A stretch of DNA of 64,000 nucleotides from Claveliimonas sp034178805 (GTDB taxonomy: Bacteria > Bacillota > Clostridia > Lachnospirales > Lachnospiraceae): positions 1-64,000 of the forward strand of contig NZ_JBNPMZ010000001.1 of the NCBI RefSeq assembly GCF_050314255.1. Reading direction: 5' to 3'. Shown one piece after another: positions 51,267 through 60,900 of the stretch. The notes under the pieces are model-generated. The model saw only the letters and a program-made list of their open reading frames with translations, was not told the origin of the DNA and did not search any database. Numbering within the stretch: the stretch's first letter is position 1; every line of letters begins with the position of its first letter. The position numbers and the translations under genes are program-made.

Positions 51267-52697
51267 ATGGAAAAAGAATGGAAAGAACATGATCCGGAAA
51301 GTGATTTCGCAGTCAAAGAACAGGATGAAACGGCAGATTATATGGAAGAGCGCGAGGAACTGACGGAAGAACGTATCCTTGAGATGCTGGAGGCAAGACA
51401 GTATAAAGACTTGAAAGAAGAACTGGAAAATAACATGTATCCTGTCGATCTTGCCGATTTGATGGAAAATTTTAACCAGAAACAGATGGTGATGGTATTT
51501 CGTCTCCTTGCCAAGGAAGAGGCGGCGGAGACATTTTCGTATATGAACAGTGATCTGAGGGAGATTCTGATCAACGGGCTTACAGATTCCGAGCTGGAAG
51601 AGATTATGGAAGAGATGTATCTGGATGACACGGTAGACGTACTGGAAGAGATGCCTGCCAATGTGGTGGATCGTCTCCTGATGGCTACGGACGAAGAGAC
51701 CCGCCAGCAGATTAATCTGCTTCTGCAGTATCCGGAGGACAGCGCCGGAAGTGTCATGAACGTGGACTATATCGCGCTTCGCAAGGAAATGACGGTGGCG
51801 GAGTCCATCCTGAAGATCCGTCAGGTAGGTCTAAACAGGGAGACCATTTACACCTGCTATGTTACGGAGAAGAAGAAGCTGATCGGTGTCGTTGACGTAA
51901 AGGAACTTCTGACCACCAGTGAGTCTAAGACCATTGAAGAAATCATGGAAACCAATATGCTGTACGCGCGGACCACGGATGATCAGGAAGAGGTGGCAGG
52001 TATCATCCGGAAATATGGTCTGATCGCTCTGCCTATCGTGGATCATGAAATGTGTATGGTCGGTATTGTAACGGTTGACGACGCTATGCTCGTCCTGCAG
52101 GAAGAGGCAACGGAAGATATCTCGATCATGGCCGGTGTCAGCCCCAGTGAGGAATCTTATTTCGGAACGACGGTGATGGAGCATGTGAAGAGCCGTCTGC
52201 CCTGGCTTCTGTTTCTGATGCTTTCAGCGACAGTGACTCAGATGATCATGAACAGCTATGAATCTGCCCTTGCAGTGATGCCGCAGCTTGCCGGATTCGT
52301 TCCTATGCTGACCGGAACGGGAGGAAACTGCGGTTCCCAGAGCTCGACTCTGGTGATCCGGGGACTGGCCGTGGAGGAAATAGAATTTAAAGATCTTTTT
52401 AAAGTAATATGGAAAGAAGTTCGAATTGCCGTATGTATCAGTATTATTCTGGCAGTGGTCAATGGAATCCGTATTGTCCTTATGGGGCAGGGAGGCGGGC
52501 TGATGGCTCTGACGATCGGTATGACCATGGCCTGTACGGTAATCATTGCGAAGGTAGTGGGATGTACCCTGCCGCTTATTGCAAAGAAGGTGGGACTGGA
52601 TCCGGCGATCATGGCAACGCCGCTGATCTCTACGCTGGTGGATATCAGCACGATCAGTGTTTATTTTGCGATTGTCAGCGCGATATTTCAGTTATAA
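51267..52697 (+). CDS. mgtE: Magnesium transporter MgtE
   Basis: A 476-residue Mg2+ channel. The cytoplasmic MgtE_N superhelical domain (about 25-150: YPVDLADLMENFNQKQ, LYLDDTVDVLEEMPANVVDRLL) and two CBS domains (about 155-280, SAGSVMNVDYIALRKEMTV and KYGLIALPIVDHEM) gate five transmembrane helices (about 300-476) with FVPMLTGTGGNCGSQSSTLVIRG, the pore signature. ATG 51267 sits behind GAAGGAGG; the longer frame back to 51222 is unlikely. The CBS and N domains sense Mg2+ themselves. Confidence 0.94.
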   Translation: MEKEWKEHDPESDFAVKEQDETADYMEEREELTEERILEMLEARQYKDLKEELENNMYPVDLADLMENFNQKQMVMVFRLLAKEEAAETFSYMNSDLREILINGLTDSELEEIMEEMYLDDTVDVLEEMPANVVDRLLMATDEETRQQINLLLQYPEDSAGSVMNVDYIALRKEMTVAESILKIRQVGLNRETIYTCYVTEKKKLIGVVDVKELLTTSESKTIEEIMETNMLYARTTDDQEEVAGIIRKYGLIALPIVDHEMCMVGIVTVDDAMLVLQEEATEDISIMAGVSPSEESYFGTTVMEHVKSRLPWLLFLMLSATVTQMIMNSYESALAVMPQLAGFVPMLTGTGGNCGSQSSTLVIRGLAVEEIEFKDLFKVIWKEVRIAVCISIILAVVNGIRIVLMGQGGGLMALTIGMTMACTVIIAKVVGCTLPLIAKKVGLDPAIMATPLISTLVDISTISVYFAIVSAIFQL

Positions 52698-52747
52698 ATG
52701 AGAAAGAAATGATACATTGTATTAAAAAACAGACATAATATTCCAGC

Positions 52748-52773
52748 AAGAGACCTTGTCCGCAGGGTCTCTT
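52748..52773 (+). terminator. Weak terminator after mgtE
   Basis: AAGAGACC (52748-52755) pairs with GGTCTCTT (52766-52773), ten-base loop, only three T residues before a G. Confidence 0.6.
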
Positions 52774-52784
52774 TGTATTATAAT
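52756..52784 (+). promoter_or_regulatory. Predicted promoter of pta-ackA
   Basis: TTGTCC (52756-52761), 17-base spacer, perfect TATAAT (52779-52784), 40 bases before the pta start. The -35 box lies in the loop of the preceding hairpin. Confidence 0.6.
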
Positions 52785-52823
52785 AAATATATGTGAGAAA
52801 AAATGGAAAGGAGTCTGTAAATC

Positions 52824-53828
52824 ATGGGATTTATTGATGAAATTAAAGCAAAAGCAAAAGCAAATGTAAAAACAATTGTACTTCCGGAGACAGAAGATGC
52901 AAGAACTTATGAAGCAGCTGCAGCTGTATTGAAAGAAGGAACTGCAAAACTGATTCTCGTAGGAAGCGAAGAAGAGATCGCAAAGAATAAAGGTTCTTTT
53001 GACATCTCAGGAGCAACAATTGTGGATCCTGCGAAGAGCGAGAAGACAGAAGGCTATATTGCAAAACTGGTTGAGCTTCGTCAGAAAAAAGGCATGACAG
53101 AAGAGCAGGCAAGAGAACTGCTTCTTACCAACTACTTATATTATGGTGTAATGATGGTAAAGATGGGAGACGCAGACGGAATGGTTTCCGGAGCATGCCA
53201 TTCTACAGCAGATACTTTAAGACCATGTCTGCAGATTCTGAAGACCAAACCGGGAACAAAGCTTGTTTCCGCATTCTTCGTAATGGTAGTTCCGGATTGT
53301 GATATGGGAGCAGACGGAACATTCGTATTCGCAGATTCCGGTCTGGAACAGAATCCGGATCCGGAGAAACTGGCTGCAATCGCTCTTTCTTCCGCAGAGT
53401 CATTCGAGCTTCTGACAGGAAAAGAGCCTGTTGTTGCAATGCTGTCACACTCTACTAAGGGAAGTGCAAAGCACGCTGATGTAGATAAGGTATTAGAGGC
53501 AACAAGAATTGCAAAAGAGAATGCACCGGAAGGACTGCTTCTGGATGGAGAGTTCCAGTTAGATGCAGCTATCGTTCCGGAGATCGGAGCATCCAAGGCA
53601 CCTGGAAGCCCGGTTGCAGGAAAAGCAAACGTACTGGTATTCCCGGATCTGGATGCCGGAAATATCGGATACAAACTGGTTCAGAGACTTGCAAAAGCAG
53701 AGGCTTATGGACCACTGACACAGGGTATCGCAGCACCGGTTAACGATCTGTCACGTGGATGCAGCGCAGAGGATATTGAAGGCGTTGTTGCAATCACGGC
53801 TGTACAGTGCCAGGCTGCTGATAAATAA
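52824..53828 (+). CDS. pta: Phosphate acetyltransferase
   Basis: A 334-residue single-domain Pta exchanging CoA for phosphate on acetyl-CoA. Motifs: TIVLPETEDARTYEAAAAVL at the start, GDADGMVSGACHSTADTLRP, LSHSTKGSAKHADVDKV, LLDGEFQLDAAIVPEIGASKAP, and LVFPDLDAGNIGYKLVQRL. It forms an operon with acetate kinase 24 bases on and together they make ATP from acetyl-CoA in fermentation. Confidence 0.97.
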   Translation: MGFIDEIKAKAKANVKTIVLPETEDARTYEAAAAVLKEGTAKLILVGSEEEIAKNKGSFDISGATIVDPAKSEKTEGYIAKLVELRQKKGMTEEQARELLLTNYLYYGVMMVKMGDADGMVSGACHSTADTLRPCLQILKTKPGTKLVSAFFVMVVPDCDMGADGTFVFADSGLEQNPDPEKLAAIALSSAESFELLTGKEPVVAMLSHSTKGSAKHADVDKVLEATRIAKENAPEGLLLDGEFQLDAAIVPEIGASKAPGSPVAGKANVLVFPDLDAGNIGYKLVQRLAKAEAYGPLTQGIAAPVNDLSRGCSAEDIEGVVAITAVQCQAADK

Positions 53829-53852
53829 ATCAAAAAAAGAGAGGGCAAACCA

Positions 53853-55043
53853 ATGAATGTATTAGTAATTAACTGTGGAAGTTCATCACTGAAATTCCAG
53901 CTGATCAATTCTGAGTCCGAGCAGGTACTTGCAAAAGGTCTGTGCGAGAGAATCGGAATTGACGGAAGCCTTACTTACCAGCCGGCAGGTGGGGAAAAGG
54001 TAAAATCTGACAAAGCAATGCCGACACACGAAGAAGCAATTCAGTTCGTAATTGATGCTCTGACAGACGCTGAGACAGGCGTTGTAAAGAGTCTTTCCGA
54101 AATTGGGGCAGTTGGACATCGTGTAGTCCACGGCGGTGAGAAATTTGCAAATTCTGTAGTAATCAATGAGGAAGTTATCCAGGCAATTGAAGAGTGTAAT
54201 GATCTTGCACCGCTTCACAATCCTGCAAACTTAATCGGTATCGCAGCTTGCCAGAAGCTGATGCCGGGCACACCTATGGTGGCAGTATTTGATACCGCAT
54301 TCCATCAGACAATGCCGGAGAAGGCATATATGTACGGACTTCCGTATGAGTACTATGAGAAATATAAGGTAAGACGCTATGGATTCCACGGAACAAGCCA
54401 CAGCTTCGTATCCAAGAGAATGGCTGAGCTGCTTGGAAAACCGTATGATCAGCTGAAAACTATCGTATGTCACCTTGGAAACGGTGCCAGCATCTGTGCT
54501 GTAGAAAATGGCAAATCCGTTGACACATCCATGGGTCTGACACCTCTGGAAGGTCTGGTAATGGGGACACGTTCCGGTGATATTGATCCGGCTATCCTGG
54601 AGTTCATTGCAAAGAAAGAGAATCTGGACATTGCAGGACTTATGAACATGCTGAATAAGAAATCCGGTGTTTACGGTCTTTCCAACAACCTTTCCAGTGA
54701 CTTCCGTGATCTGGAGGCAGGTGCCAATGAAGGAAATGTACCGGCTAAGATTGCGCTGGAAGTATTCTGCTATCGTGTTGCAAAATATGTTGGCGGATAT
54801 GTTGCAGCAATGAATGGGGTTGATGCGATCGCATTTACTGCAGGTATCGGTGAGAATGCAGGAATCGTACGTGAGAAAGTTATGAGCTACCTCGGTTATC
54901 TTGGTATTGAGCTTGATGCAGAGGCAAATGCAAAGAGAGGAGAAGAGATCGCAATTTCTACTCCGGACTCAAAAGTAACAGTAATGGTTATTCCTACCAA
55001 TGAAGAGCTTGCAATCGCCCGCGAAACTGTTGCATTAGTATAG
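53853..55043 (+). CDS. ackA: Acetate kinase
   Basis: A 396-residue ASKHA-fold kinase. MNVLVINCGSSSLKFQL at the N-terminus, VGHRVVHGGEKF, FDTAFHQTMPEKAY, RYGFHGTSHSFVSKRMAE, and the ATP-binding HLGNGASICAVENGKSVDTSMG and FTAGIGENAGIVRE are all present. It turns acetyl phosphate and ADP into acetate and ATP. Partner of pta upstream. Confidence 0.98.
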   Translation: MNVLVINCGSSSLKFQLINSESEQVLAKGLCERIGIDGSLTYQPAGGEKVKSDKAMPTHEEAIQFVIDALTDAETGVVKSLSEIGAVGHRVVHGGEKFANSVVINEEVIQAIEECNDLAPLHNPANLIGIAACQKLMPGTPMVAVFDTAFHQTMPEKAYMYGLPYEYYEKYKVRRYGFHGTSHSFVSKRMAELLGKPYDQLKTIVCHLGNGASICAVENGKSVDTSMGLTPLEGLVMGTRSGDIDPAILEFIAKKENLDIAGLMNMLNKKSGVYGLSNNLSSDFRDLEAGANEGNVPAKIALEVFCYRVAKYVGGYVAAMNGVDAIAFTAGIGENAGIVREKVMSYLGYLGIELDAEANAKRGEEIAISTPDSKVTVMVIPTNEELAIARETVALV

Positions 55044-55054
55044 AAGATTAGTGG

Positions 55055-55082
55055 TTGACAAATTTATATTTCGTGATATAAT
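55055..55082 (+). promoter_or_regulatory. Predicted promoter of DUF177-rpmF
   Basis: Perfect TTGACA (55055-55060), 16-base spacer and perfect TATAAT (55077-55082). It is the strongest-looking promoter in the window, in keeping with a ribosomal-protein gene. Confidence 0.8.
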
Positions 55083-55109
55083 AGTCTAGGTGTGAATAGG
55101 AGTAATAAT

Positions 55110-55637
55110 ATGATATTAAACCTATCAGACGTTCTGTCTGAACAACATAAGACCATCGAGAAGGATATTCCGATAGAGATGGAGGTATTTCAATCAGAAC
55201 TGGGTGAGTTCCGGATTCTTGATAAAGAGCCTCTGGCTATCAGGGTGGAACATGTAAAAGGAAGAGAATTGTTGATTACAGGAAAAGCAAAGATTACGGT
55301 GGAGATTCCATGTGATCGCTGTCTGGAACCTGTGGAAACAGAGCTGGTTCTTGATTTTACCAAGGATGTCGATCTTAGTGTGCCGGATGGAGAACAGTCA
55401 GAAGATTTAGATGAAACAAACTATATTGACGGATATACGCTCGATGCGGAACAACTCATCCGCAACGAAGTACTAATAGGGTGGCCGACGAAGATTCTGT
55501 GTAGCGAAGACTGTAAGGGTATTTGCAACGTGTGTGGTCAAAACCTGAACCAGGGAACTTGTGACTGTGAAGATACAAGTCTTGACCCTAGAATGTCAGT
55601 TATCCGCGATGTTTTTAAGAATTTTAAGGAGGTGTAA
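55110..55637 (+). CDS. YceD/DUF177 family protein
   Basis: A 175-residue cytoplasmic protein. The DUF177 hallmarks are CDRCLEPVET (about 67-76) and the C-terminal ILCSEDCKGICNVCGQNLNQG with further cysteines. It always sits next to rpmF, and relatives affect 23S rRNA accumulation; here rpmF starts four bases after its stop. ATG 55110 has GGAGTAATAAT upstream; a longer frame from 55092 overlaps the promoter's transcribed start. Confidence 0.88.
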   Translation: MILNLSDVLSEQHKTIEKDIPIEMEVFQSELGEFRILDKEPLAIRVEHVKGRELLITGKAKITVEIPCDRCLEPVETELVLDFTKDVDLSVPDGEQSEDLDETNYIDGYTLDAEQLIRNEVLIGWPTKILCSEDCKGICNVCGQNLNQGTCDCEDTSLDPRMSVIRDVFKNFKEV

Positions 55638-55640
55638 CCT

Positions 55641-55820
55641 ATGTCAATTTGTCCAAAGAATAAATCTTCTAAAGCAAGAAGAGACAAGAGAAGAGCGAAT
55701 TGGAAAATGAGCGCTCCGAACCTGGTTAAATGCAGCAAGTGCGGCGAATTAATGATGCCTCACAGAGTATGCAAGGCTTGTGGCTCATACAACAAAAAAG
55801 AAATCATCGCTCAGGATTAA
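55641..55820 (+). CDS. rpmF: 50S ribosomal protein L32
   Basis: A 59-residue ribosomal protein starting MSICPKNKSSKARRDKRRA. The RRDKRRANWKM stretch and the zinc-binding CSKCGE ... HRVCKACGSYN knuckle (four cysteines, about 34-50) are diagnostic for the zinc form of L32. It is preceded by AAGGAGGTG and sits four bases behind the DUF177 gene, the standard arrangement before plsX. Confidence 0.96.
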   Translation: MSICPKNKSSKARRDKRRANWKMSAPNLVKCSKCGELMMPHRVCKACGSYNKKEIIAQD

Positions 55821-55829
55821 TGAGAGTAA

Positions 55830-55863
55830 AGAGCTTTCCGAAATATCGGAAGGCTCTTTTTTT
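55830..55863 (+). terminator. Rho-independent terminator after rpmF
   Basis: A 12-base arm (55830-55841) pairs with 55846-55857 with one G-T pair, four-base loop, seven T residues. Confidence 0.93.
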
Positions 55864-55873
55864 CTGTCATATA

Positions 55874-55902
55874 TTGATTTTTATATCAATGTTTAGTAGA
55901 AT
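55874..55902 (+). promoter_or_regulatory. Predicted promoter of plsX
   Basis: TTGATT (55874-55879), 17-base spacer, TAGAAT (55897-55902). The -35 region contains the inverted repeat ATTGAT ... ATCAAT (about 55873-55890), a possible binding site. Confidence 0.6.
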
Positions 55903-55931
55903 GATACCTAGCAGACAATGGAGGGAAAAAA

Positions 55932-56954
55932 ATGTCAGAAATAACGAAAGTAGTACTGGACGCCATGGGGGGAGATAATGCTCCGGTAGAGATGGTGAAA
56001 GGCGCTGTGGATGCCGTGTCGAAAGAAAAGAATGTCAAAGTATTTCTGGTGGGTAAAGAAGAGATTGTAAAAAGTGAATTAGATAAATATACTTATGACA
56101 AAGACCGGATTGAGATTGTAAATGCAACGGAGGTGATTGAGACAGCAGAACCGCCGGTGAATGCTATCCGCAGAAAAAAGGATTCCTCGATTGTAGTGGG
56201 AATGAAGATGGTGAAAGCGAAGGAAGCAGACGCTTTTGTATCAGCAGGAAGCTCCGGAGCGGTCCTGGTTGGCGGACAGACGCTGGTGGGAAGAATCAAA
56301 GGAGTGGAACGGCCGCCTCTTGCACCGTTGATTCCTACAGAAAAGGGAGTGGCGCTTCTTGTTGACTGTGGAGCTAATGTGGATGCCCGTCCTTCTCATC
56401 TGGTACAGTTTGCCAAGATGGGATCCATTTATATGGAACGTGTTGTGGGAATTAAAAATCCGAAAGTGGCTATTGTAAATATCGGCGCAGAGGAAGAGAA
56501 GGGAAATGCTTTGGTGAAGGAGACTTTTCCGATGCTGAAAGAGACCCAGGGTATCAATTTTACCGGCAGTATTGAGGCAAGAGAGATTCCACATGGGCAG
56601 GCAGACGTCATTGTATGTGAGGCATTTACAGGCAATGTGATTTTAAAACTTACGGAAGGGCTTGCTTCCACTTTGGTGCATAAGATAAAGCAGGGCATGA
56701 TGTCCTCTCTTCGGAGTAAGATAGGAGCACTCCTGGTGAAGCCTGCACTGAAGGCTACTCTGAAAGAATTTGATGCCAGTGAGTATGGAGGAGCACCACT
56801 TCTGGGGCTGAATGGTCTGGTGGTAAAGACACACGGCAGTGCAACGGCAAAAGAAGTATGTAATTCCATCATCCAGTGTATTACATTTAAAGAACAGGAT
56901 GTAAATGGAAAAATCAGAGAATGTATTCAAACGGATACGAAATCCGCAGAATAA
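55932..56954 (+). CDS. plsX: Phosphate acyltransferase PlsX
   Basis: A 340-residue enzyme making acyl-phosphate from acyl-ACP for phospholipid synthesis. KVVLDAMGGDNAPVEMVKGA, FVSAGSSGAVLVGGQTLVGRIKGVERP, LVDCGANVDARPSHLVQFA and VCEAFTGNVILKLTEGLA are conserved. acpP follows 32 bases later, then rnc, smc and ftsY: the standard Firmicute order. A FapR-like operator is not convincing upstream. Confidence 0.96.
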   Translation: MSEITKVVLDAMGGDNAPVEMVKGAVDAVSKEKNVKVFLVGKEEIVKSELDKYTYDKDRIEIVNATEVIETAEPPVNAIRRKKDSSIVVGMKMVKAKEADAFVSAGSSGAVLVGGQTLVGRIKGVERPPLAPLIPTEKGVALLVDCGANVDARPSHLVQFAKMGSIYMERVVGIKNPKVAIVNIGAEEEKGNALVKETFPMLKETQGINFTGSIEAREIPHGQADVIVCEAFTGNVILKLTEGLASTLVHKIKQGMMSSLRSKIGALLVKPALKATLKEFDASEYGGAPLLGLNGLVVKTHGSATAKEVCNSIIQCITFKEQDVNGKIRECIQTDTKSAE

Positions 56955-56986
56955 ATCAATATGTAACAAAAAAGGAGAAGAGAAGT

Positions 56987-57220
56987 ATGGAATTTGAAAA
57001 AATACAGGAAATCATAGCAGATGTCCTTAATGTGGATGTGAATGACATTACAGAGGATTCTACTTTTGTAGATGACCTTGGAGCAGATTCTCTGGATATT
57101 TTCCAGATTATTATGGGAATCGAAGAGGCTTTTGATATTGAAATTGATAATGATGATGCTGAGAAGATTGTTACCGTTGGTGATGCGGTAGAGGAGATCA
57201 AAAACGCAACAAATAACTAG
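56987..57220 (+). CDS. acpP: Acyl carrier protein
   Basis: A 77-residue acidic ACP. The phosphopantetheine attachment Ser35 is in LGADSLDIFQ; the four-helix pattern and the high Asp/Glu content are typical. ATG 56987 is behind AGGAGAAGAG; the frame extends upstream into plsX but that part has no start with a ribosome site. The usual DSLD is followed by IFQII rather than VELVM, a small variation. It supplies acyl chains to PlsX and fatty acid synthesis. Confidence 0.96.
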   Translation: MEFEKIQEIIADVLNVDVNDITEDSTFVDDLGADSLDIFQIIMGIEEAFDIEIDNDDAEKIVTVGDAVEEIKNATNN

Positions 57221-57230
57221 GCATTTGACA

Positions 57231-57262
57231 CGAAAAAGCCCAGGAACGGGCTTTTTCGTTTT
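57231..57262 (+). terminator. Terminator-like hairpin after acpP
   Basis: An 11-bp perfect stem (57231-57241 with 57248-57258), six-base loop, then TTTTG. It lies just before rnc, so it may set a lower level for rnc-smc-ftsY than for acpP. Confidence 0.8.
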
Positions 57263-57274
57263 GTGAGGCGGAAA

Positions 57275-57970
57275 ATGAACAGAGATTTAAAATTATTGGA
57301 AGAAAAAATTGGATATCATTTTCAGGATTTTTCACTTTTAAAAAAGGCAATGATGCACAGCTCTTATGTAAATGAGAAGCATTTGCCGAAATATGAATGT
57401 AACGAACGGCTGGAGTTTTTAGGTGATGCTGTTCTTGAGGTTATATCCAGTGAATTTTTGTTTTATGAGCATGAGACCATGCCGGAGGGGGAACTGACGA
57501 AGACGAGGGCCAGTATGGTTTGCGAACAGTCTTTGGCTTATTGTGCCAGAGATATTCATCTGGGAGATTATCTTCTGCTGGGTAAGGGAGAGGAGGCTAC
57601 CGGAGGAAGAAAGAGGGAATCTGTCACATCAGACGCGCTTGAGGCTTTGATCGGAGCAATATATATAGATGGTGGTTTTGCTAATGCAAAAGAGTTTGTT
57701 CATCGTTTTGTTCTCAATGATCTTGAGAATAAGAAACTCTTTTTTGATAGCAAGACTATCCTGCAGGAGATTGTGCAGGCAAATTTTGATGCCGCTATTT
57801 CTTATGATCTCATTGCGGAAGAAGGTCCGGATCATGATAAGTCGTTCACGGTAAGTGTTCATATTGGTCCGGAAGAATACGGAAACGGAAAAGGAAGAAC
57901 CAAGAAAGCAGCGGAACAGGAAGCCGCATATCAGACAATTTTATTGCTGCACAAGAAAAATATAAAGTAG
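57275..57970 (+). CDS. rnc: Ribonuclease III
   Basis: A 231-residue double-strand RNA endonuclease. The signature NERLEFLGDAVLEV starts at residue 43, with acidic active-site residues there and in SDALEALIGAIYIDGG. The C-terminal double-strand RNA-binding domain (about 155-231) has ILQEIVQANFDAAISYDLIAEEGPDHDK and the GRTKKAAEQEAAYQ ending. ATG 57275 is 16 bases after the hairpin with GTGAGGCGG as ribosome site. Confidence 0.96.
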   Translation: MNRDLKLLEEKIGYHFQDFSLLKKAMMHSSYVNEKHLPKYECNERLEFLGDAVLEVISSEFLFYEHETMPEGELTKTRASMVCEQSLAYCARDIHLGDYLLLGKGEEATGGRKRESVTSDALEALIGAIYIDGGFANAKEFVHRFVLNDLENKKLFFDSKTILQEIVQANFDAAISYDLIAEEGPDHDKSFTVSVHIGPEEYGNGKGRTKKAAEQEAAYQTILLLHKKNIK

Positions 57971-57977
57971 GTGTTAT

Positions 57978-60900
57978 ATGTATTTAAAAAGCATAGAGGT
58001 GCAGGGCTTTAAGTCGTTTGCCAACAAAATCGTGTTTGATTTTCACAACGGCATTACCGGAATCGTGGGTCCGAACGGAAGTGGTAAGAGTAATGTAGCA
58101 GATGCGGTAAGATGGGTGCTGGGAGAACAGAGAATCAAGCAGCTGCGCGGAGGCAGCATGCAGGATGTTATTTTCGCAGGAACTGAGAATCGTAAGCCAT
58201 TAAGTTATGCTTCGGTTGCCATTACTCTGGATAATTCGGATCATCAGCTTCCTATTGAGTATGAGGAGGTTACGGTTGCGAGAAAATTATATCGTTCCGG
58301 TGAGAGTGAGTATCTGATTAACGGAAGTACCTGCCGTTTGAAGGATGTCAATGAGCTGTTCTATGATACGGGTATCGGAAAGGAAGGGTATTCCATTATC
58401 GGTCAGGGACAGATTGATAAGATCTTAAGCGGTAAGCCGGAAGAAAGAAGAGAGCTTTTTGATGAGGCTGCCGGAATTGTAAAGTTTAAGCGCAGAAAAA
58501 ATATGTCGGTGAAAAAGCTGGAGGATGAGCGTCAGAATCTGGTTCGTGTGAATGACATTCTGTCTGAGCTTGAGAAGCAAAAGGGGCCTCTGGAGCGCCA
58601 GTCCGAGGTGGCAAAGGAATATCTGAAAAAGAAAGAAGAGTTAAAAACATACGATATTAATATGTTCCTTCTGGAGACGGCACGACTAAAGGAGCAGATC
58701 AGCGAGGTAGATAGTAAACTGGATATTTCCAAAGAAGAACTGGAACAGGCGGGAGTAGCCTATGATGCCATGAAGGCGGAATATGAGGCCGTGGAAGAGC
58801 AGGTGGATGAGATTGAAGATTCCATTGAAGGCTATAAAAACAGACTTAATGAGACGAACCTGCTAAAACAACAGTTGGAGAATCAGATTGCGCTTTTAAA
58901 AGAGAAGATTCACAGTGCCCGCATGACGGATGAGCATTTTGAACAGCGGTCAAGGGCTATTTCGGAAGAAATAGAGAAAAGAAATCTTCAGCTCAGTGAA
59001 CTTACGAAGGAGCAGGAAGAAATCCGCGGGCAGATGAAGGAGCAGAGCCAGGCTGAAAATGAAGCCAGAAGGGCTCTGATAGAGATTCAGACAAAGATTG
59101 CCACTTTGACTGACCAGATTGAAAAGAATAAGAATGATATTATTGAGCTTTTGAATAACAGAGCTTCCACAAAAGCGAAGATACAGCGTTATGATACCAT
59201 GCTGGAACAGATTCAGGTGCGTAAGTCGGAGATGCAGAAGAAGCTGCTGATCTCTGAGAGCGAATCCGGTGAGGAGATGGACCAGCTTAAGAAATATGAG
59301 GATGAGCTGAGAACGATATCTGAGACGATTGTTGGGTATACGGATGAAAATCGCATGTTGGAAGCTTCGATTGAGAAGCTTCAGAAAGAATTGGCAAAAC
59401 AGACCGAACAGCTTCAGATCGGCCAGACGGCTTATCACAGAGAGCAGTCCAGACTGGAATCCCTTAAAAATATTACAGAGCGCTATGACGGATATGGCAA
59501 CAGTATCCGCAAGGTAATGGAGCGTAAATCTCAGGAGCCGGGGCTTTTGGGTGTAGTTGCCGATATTATTAAGGTAGATAAGGCATATGAGATTGCCATT
59601 GAAACAGCACTTGGTGGAAGTATTCAGAATATTGTCACAGATAATGAAAATACTGCCAAAAGGATGATTGCATTTTTAAAGAAAAATAAATATGGTCGTG
59701 CGACTTTCCTGCCGCTTACCAGTGTCAATGGCAATCACGGGATCAACAGACCGGAGGCTCTTAAGGAACCGGGTGTGATCGGAATTGCAAGTACGCTGGT
59801 GAAGGTGGAAGATAAATACCGGAATCTGGCAGACAATCTTCTGGGAAGAACCATTGTGGTAGAGAATATTGACTGCGGAATTGCAATTGCCCGTAAGTAT
59901 CATCAGTCGCTCCGGCTGGTAACGGTAGAAGGTGAACTTTTGAATCCGGGAGGTTCCATGACTGGTGGAGCATTCAAGAATTCCAGCAATCTGCTCAGCA
60001 GGCGCCGGGAGATGGAAGAATTTGAGAAGACAGTCCGGAAGCTTAAGCAGGAAATGGACATCATGCAGCAGGAATCCGAGAAGCTGAGAAAAGAGCGTGC
60101 CGGATATTATGCAAGGATTGATGAAATACAGAAGAAACTTCAGGAGGCCTACGTTATTCAGAATACGGCAAAAATGAATCTGGATCAGAGCCAGGCAAAG
60201 ATTGCACAGGCGCGGGAAGAATCGCTCAGGATTCAGAAGGAAAACGCGGAACTGGATCAGCAGATTACAGATATCAGCGATAATCAGGAGTCCATTGCAG
60301 TGGAACTGGATACGTCGGAGCGGATGGAGTCTGAGCTTACAAAGCAGACAGAAGAATACCAGAAGATGCTGGAGGAACTTCGGGTCAGGGAAAGTGACGG
60401 TCAGAAGAAGGTGGAAGAGCTGCATCTGTTATATGCCGGTATGGAGCAGAAGCATACTTTCATGAAAGAGAATCTTGCCCGAATCGGTGAAGAACTGGAA
60501 GGCTTCCGCAAGGAGCAGGAAGATCTGGAGTCGGGTAAGGATAACGCTTCTCAGGAGATTCGGGAGAAGGAAGAACAGATTCTGAAAATCAGGGAGACGA
60601 TCGAGAATTCCAAAGAGCTTTTTGCAGAGCTTGAGGAAGAGATTCAAAAATCAGTGGAAGAGCGCGAAAAACTGAATCAGAAACATAAATCATTCCTTCA
60701 GAAAAGAGAAGATCTGTCCAAACATATGGCAGAGCTGGATAAAGAGATATTCCGGCTTGAGAGCCGGAAAGAAGGATATGAAGAGGCATCCGAGAAACAG
60801 ATCAATTATATGTGGGAGGAATACGAGCTCACTTACAACCGGGCACTGGAGCTTCGGAATGAGAACCTGACAGATCTTTCTGTAATGAAGAAACGGATCC

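Noticed and set aside
55885..55925. FapR operator upstream of plsX
   Set aside because: TTTAGTAGAATGATACCTAG has one good half-site (TTAGTA), but the second half and the spacing do not fit, and no fapR gene is adjacent.
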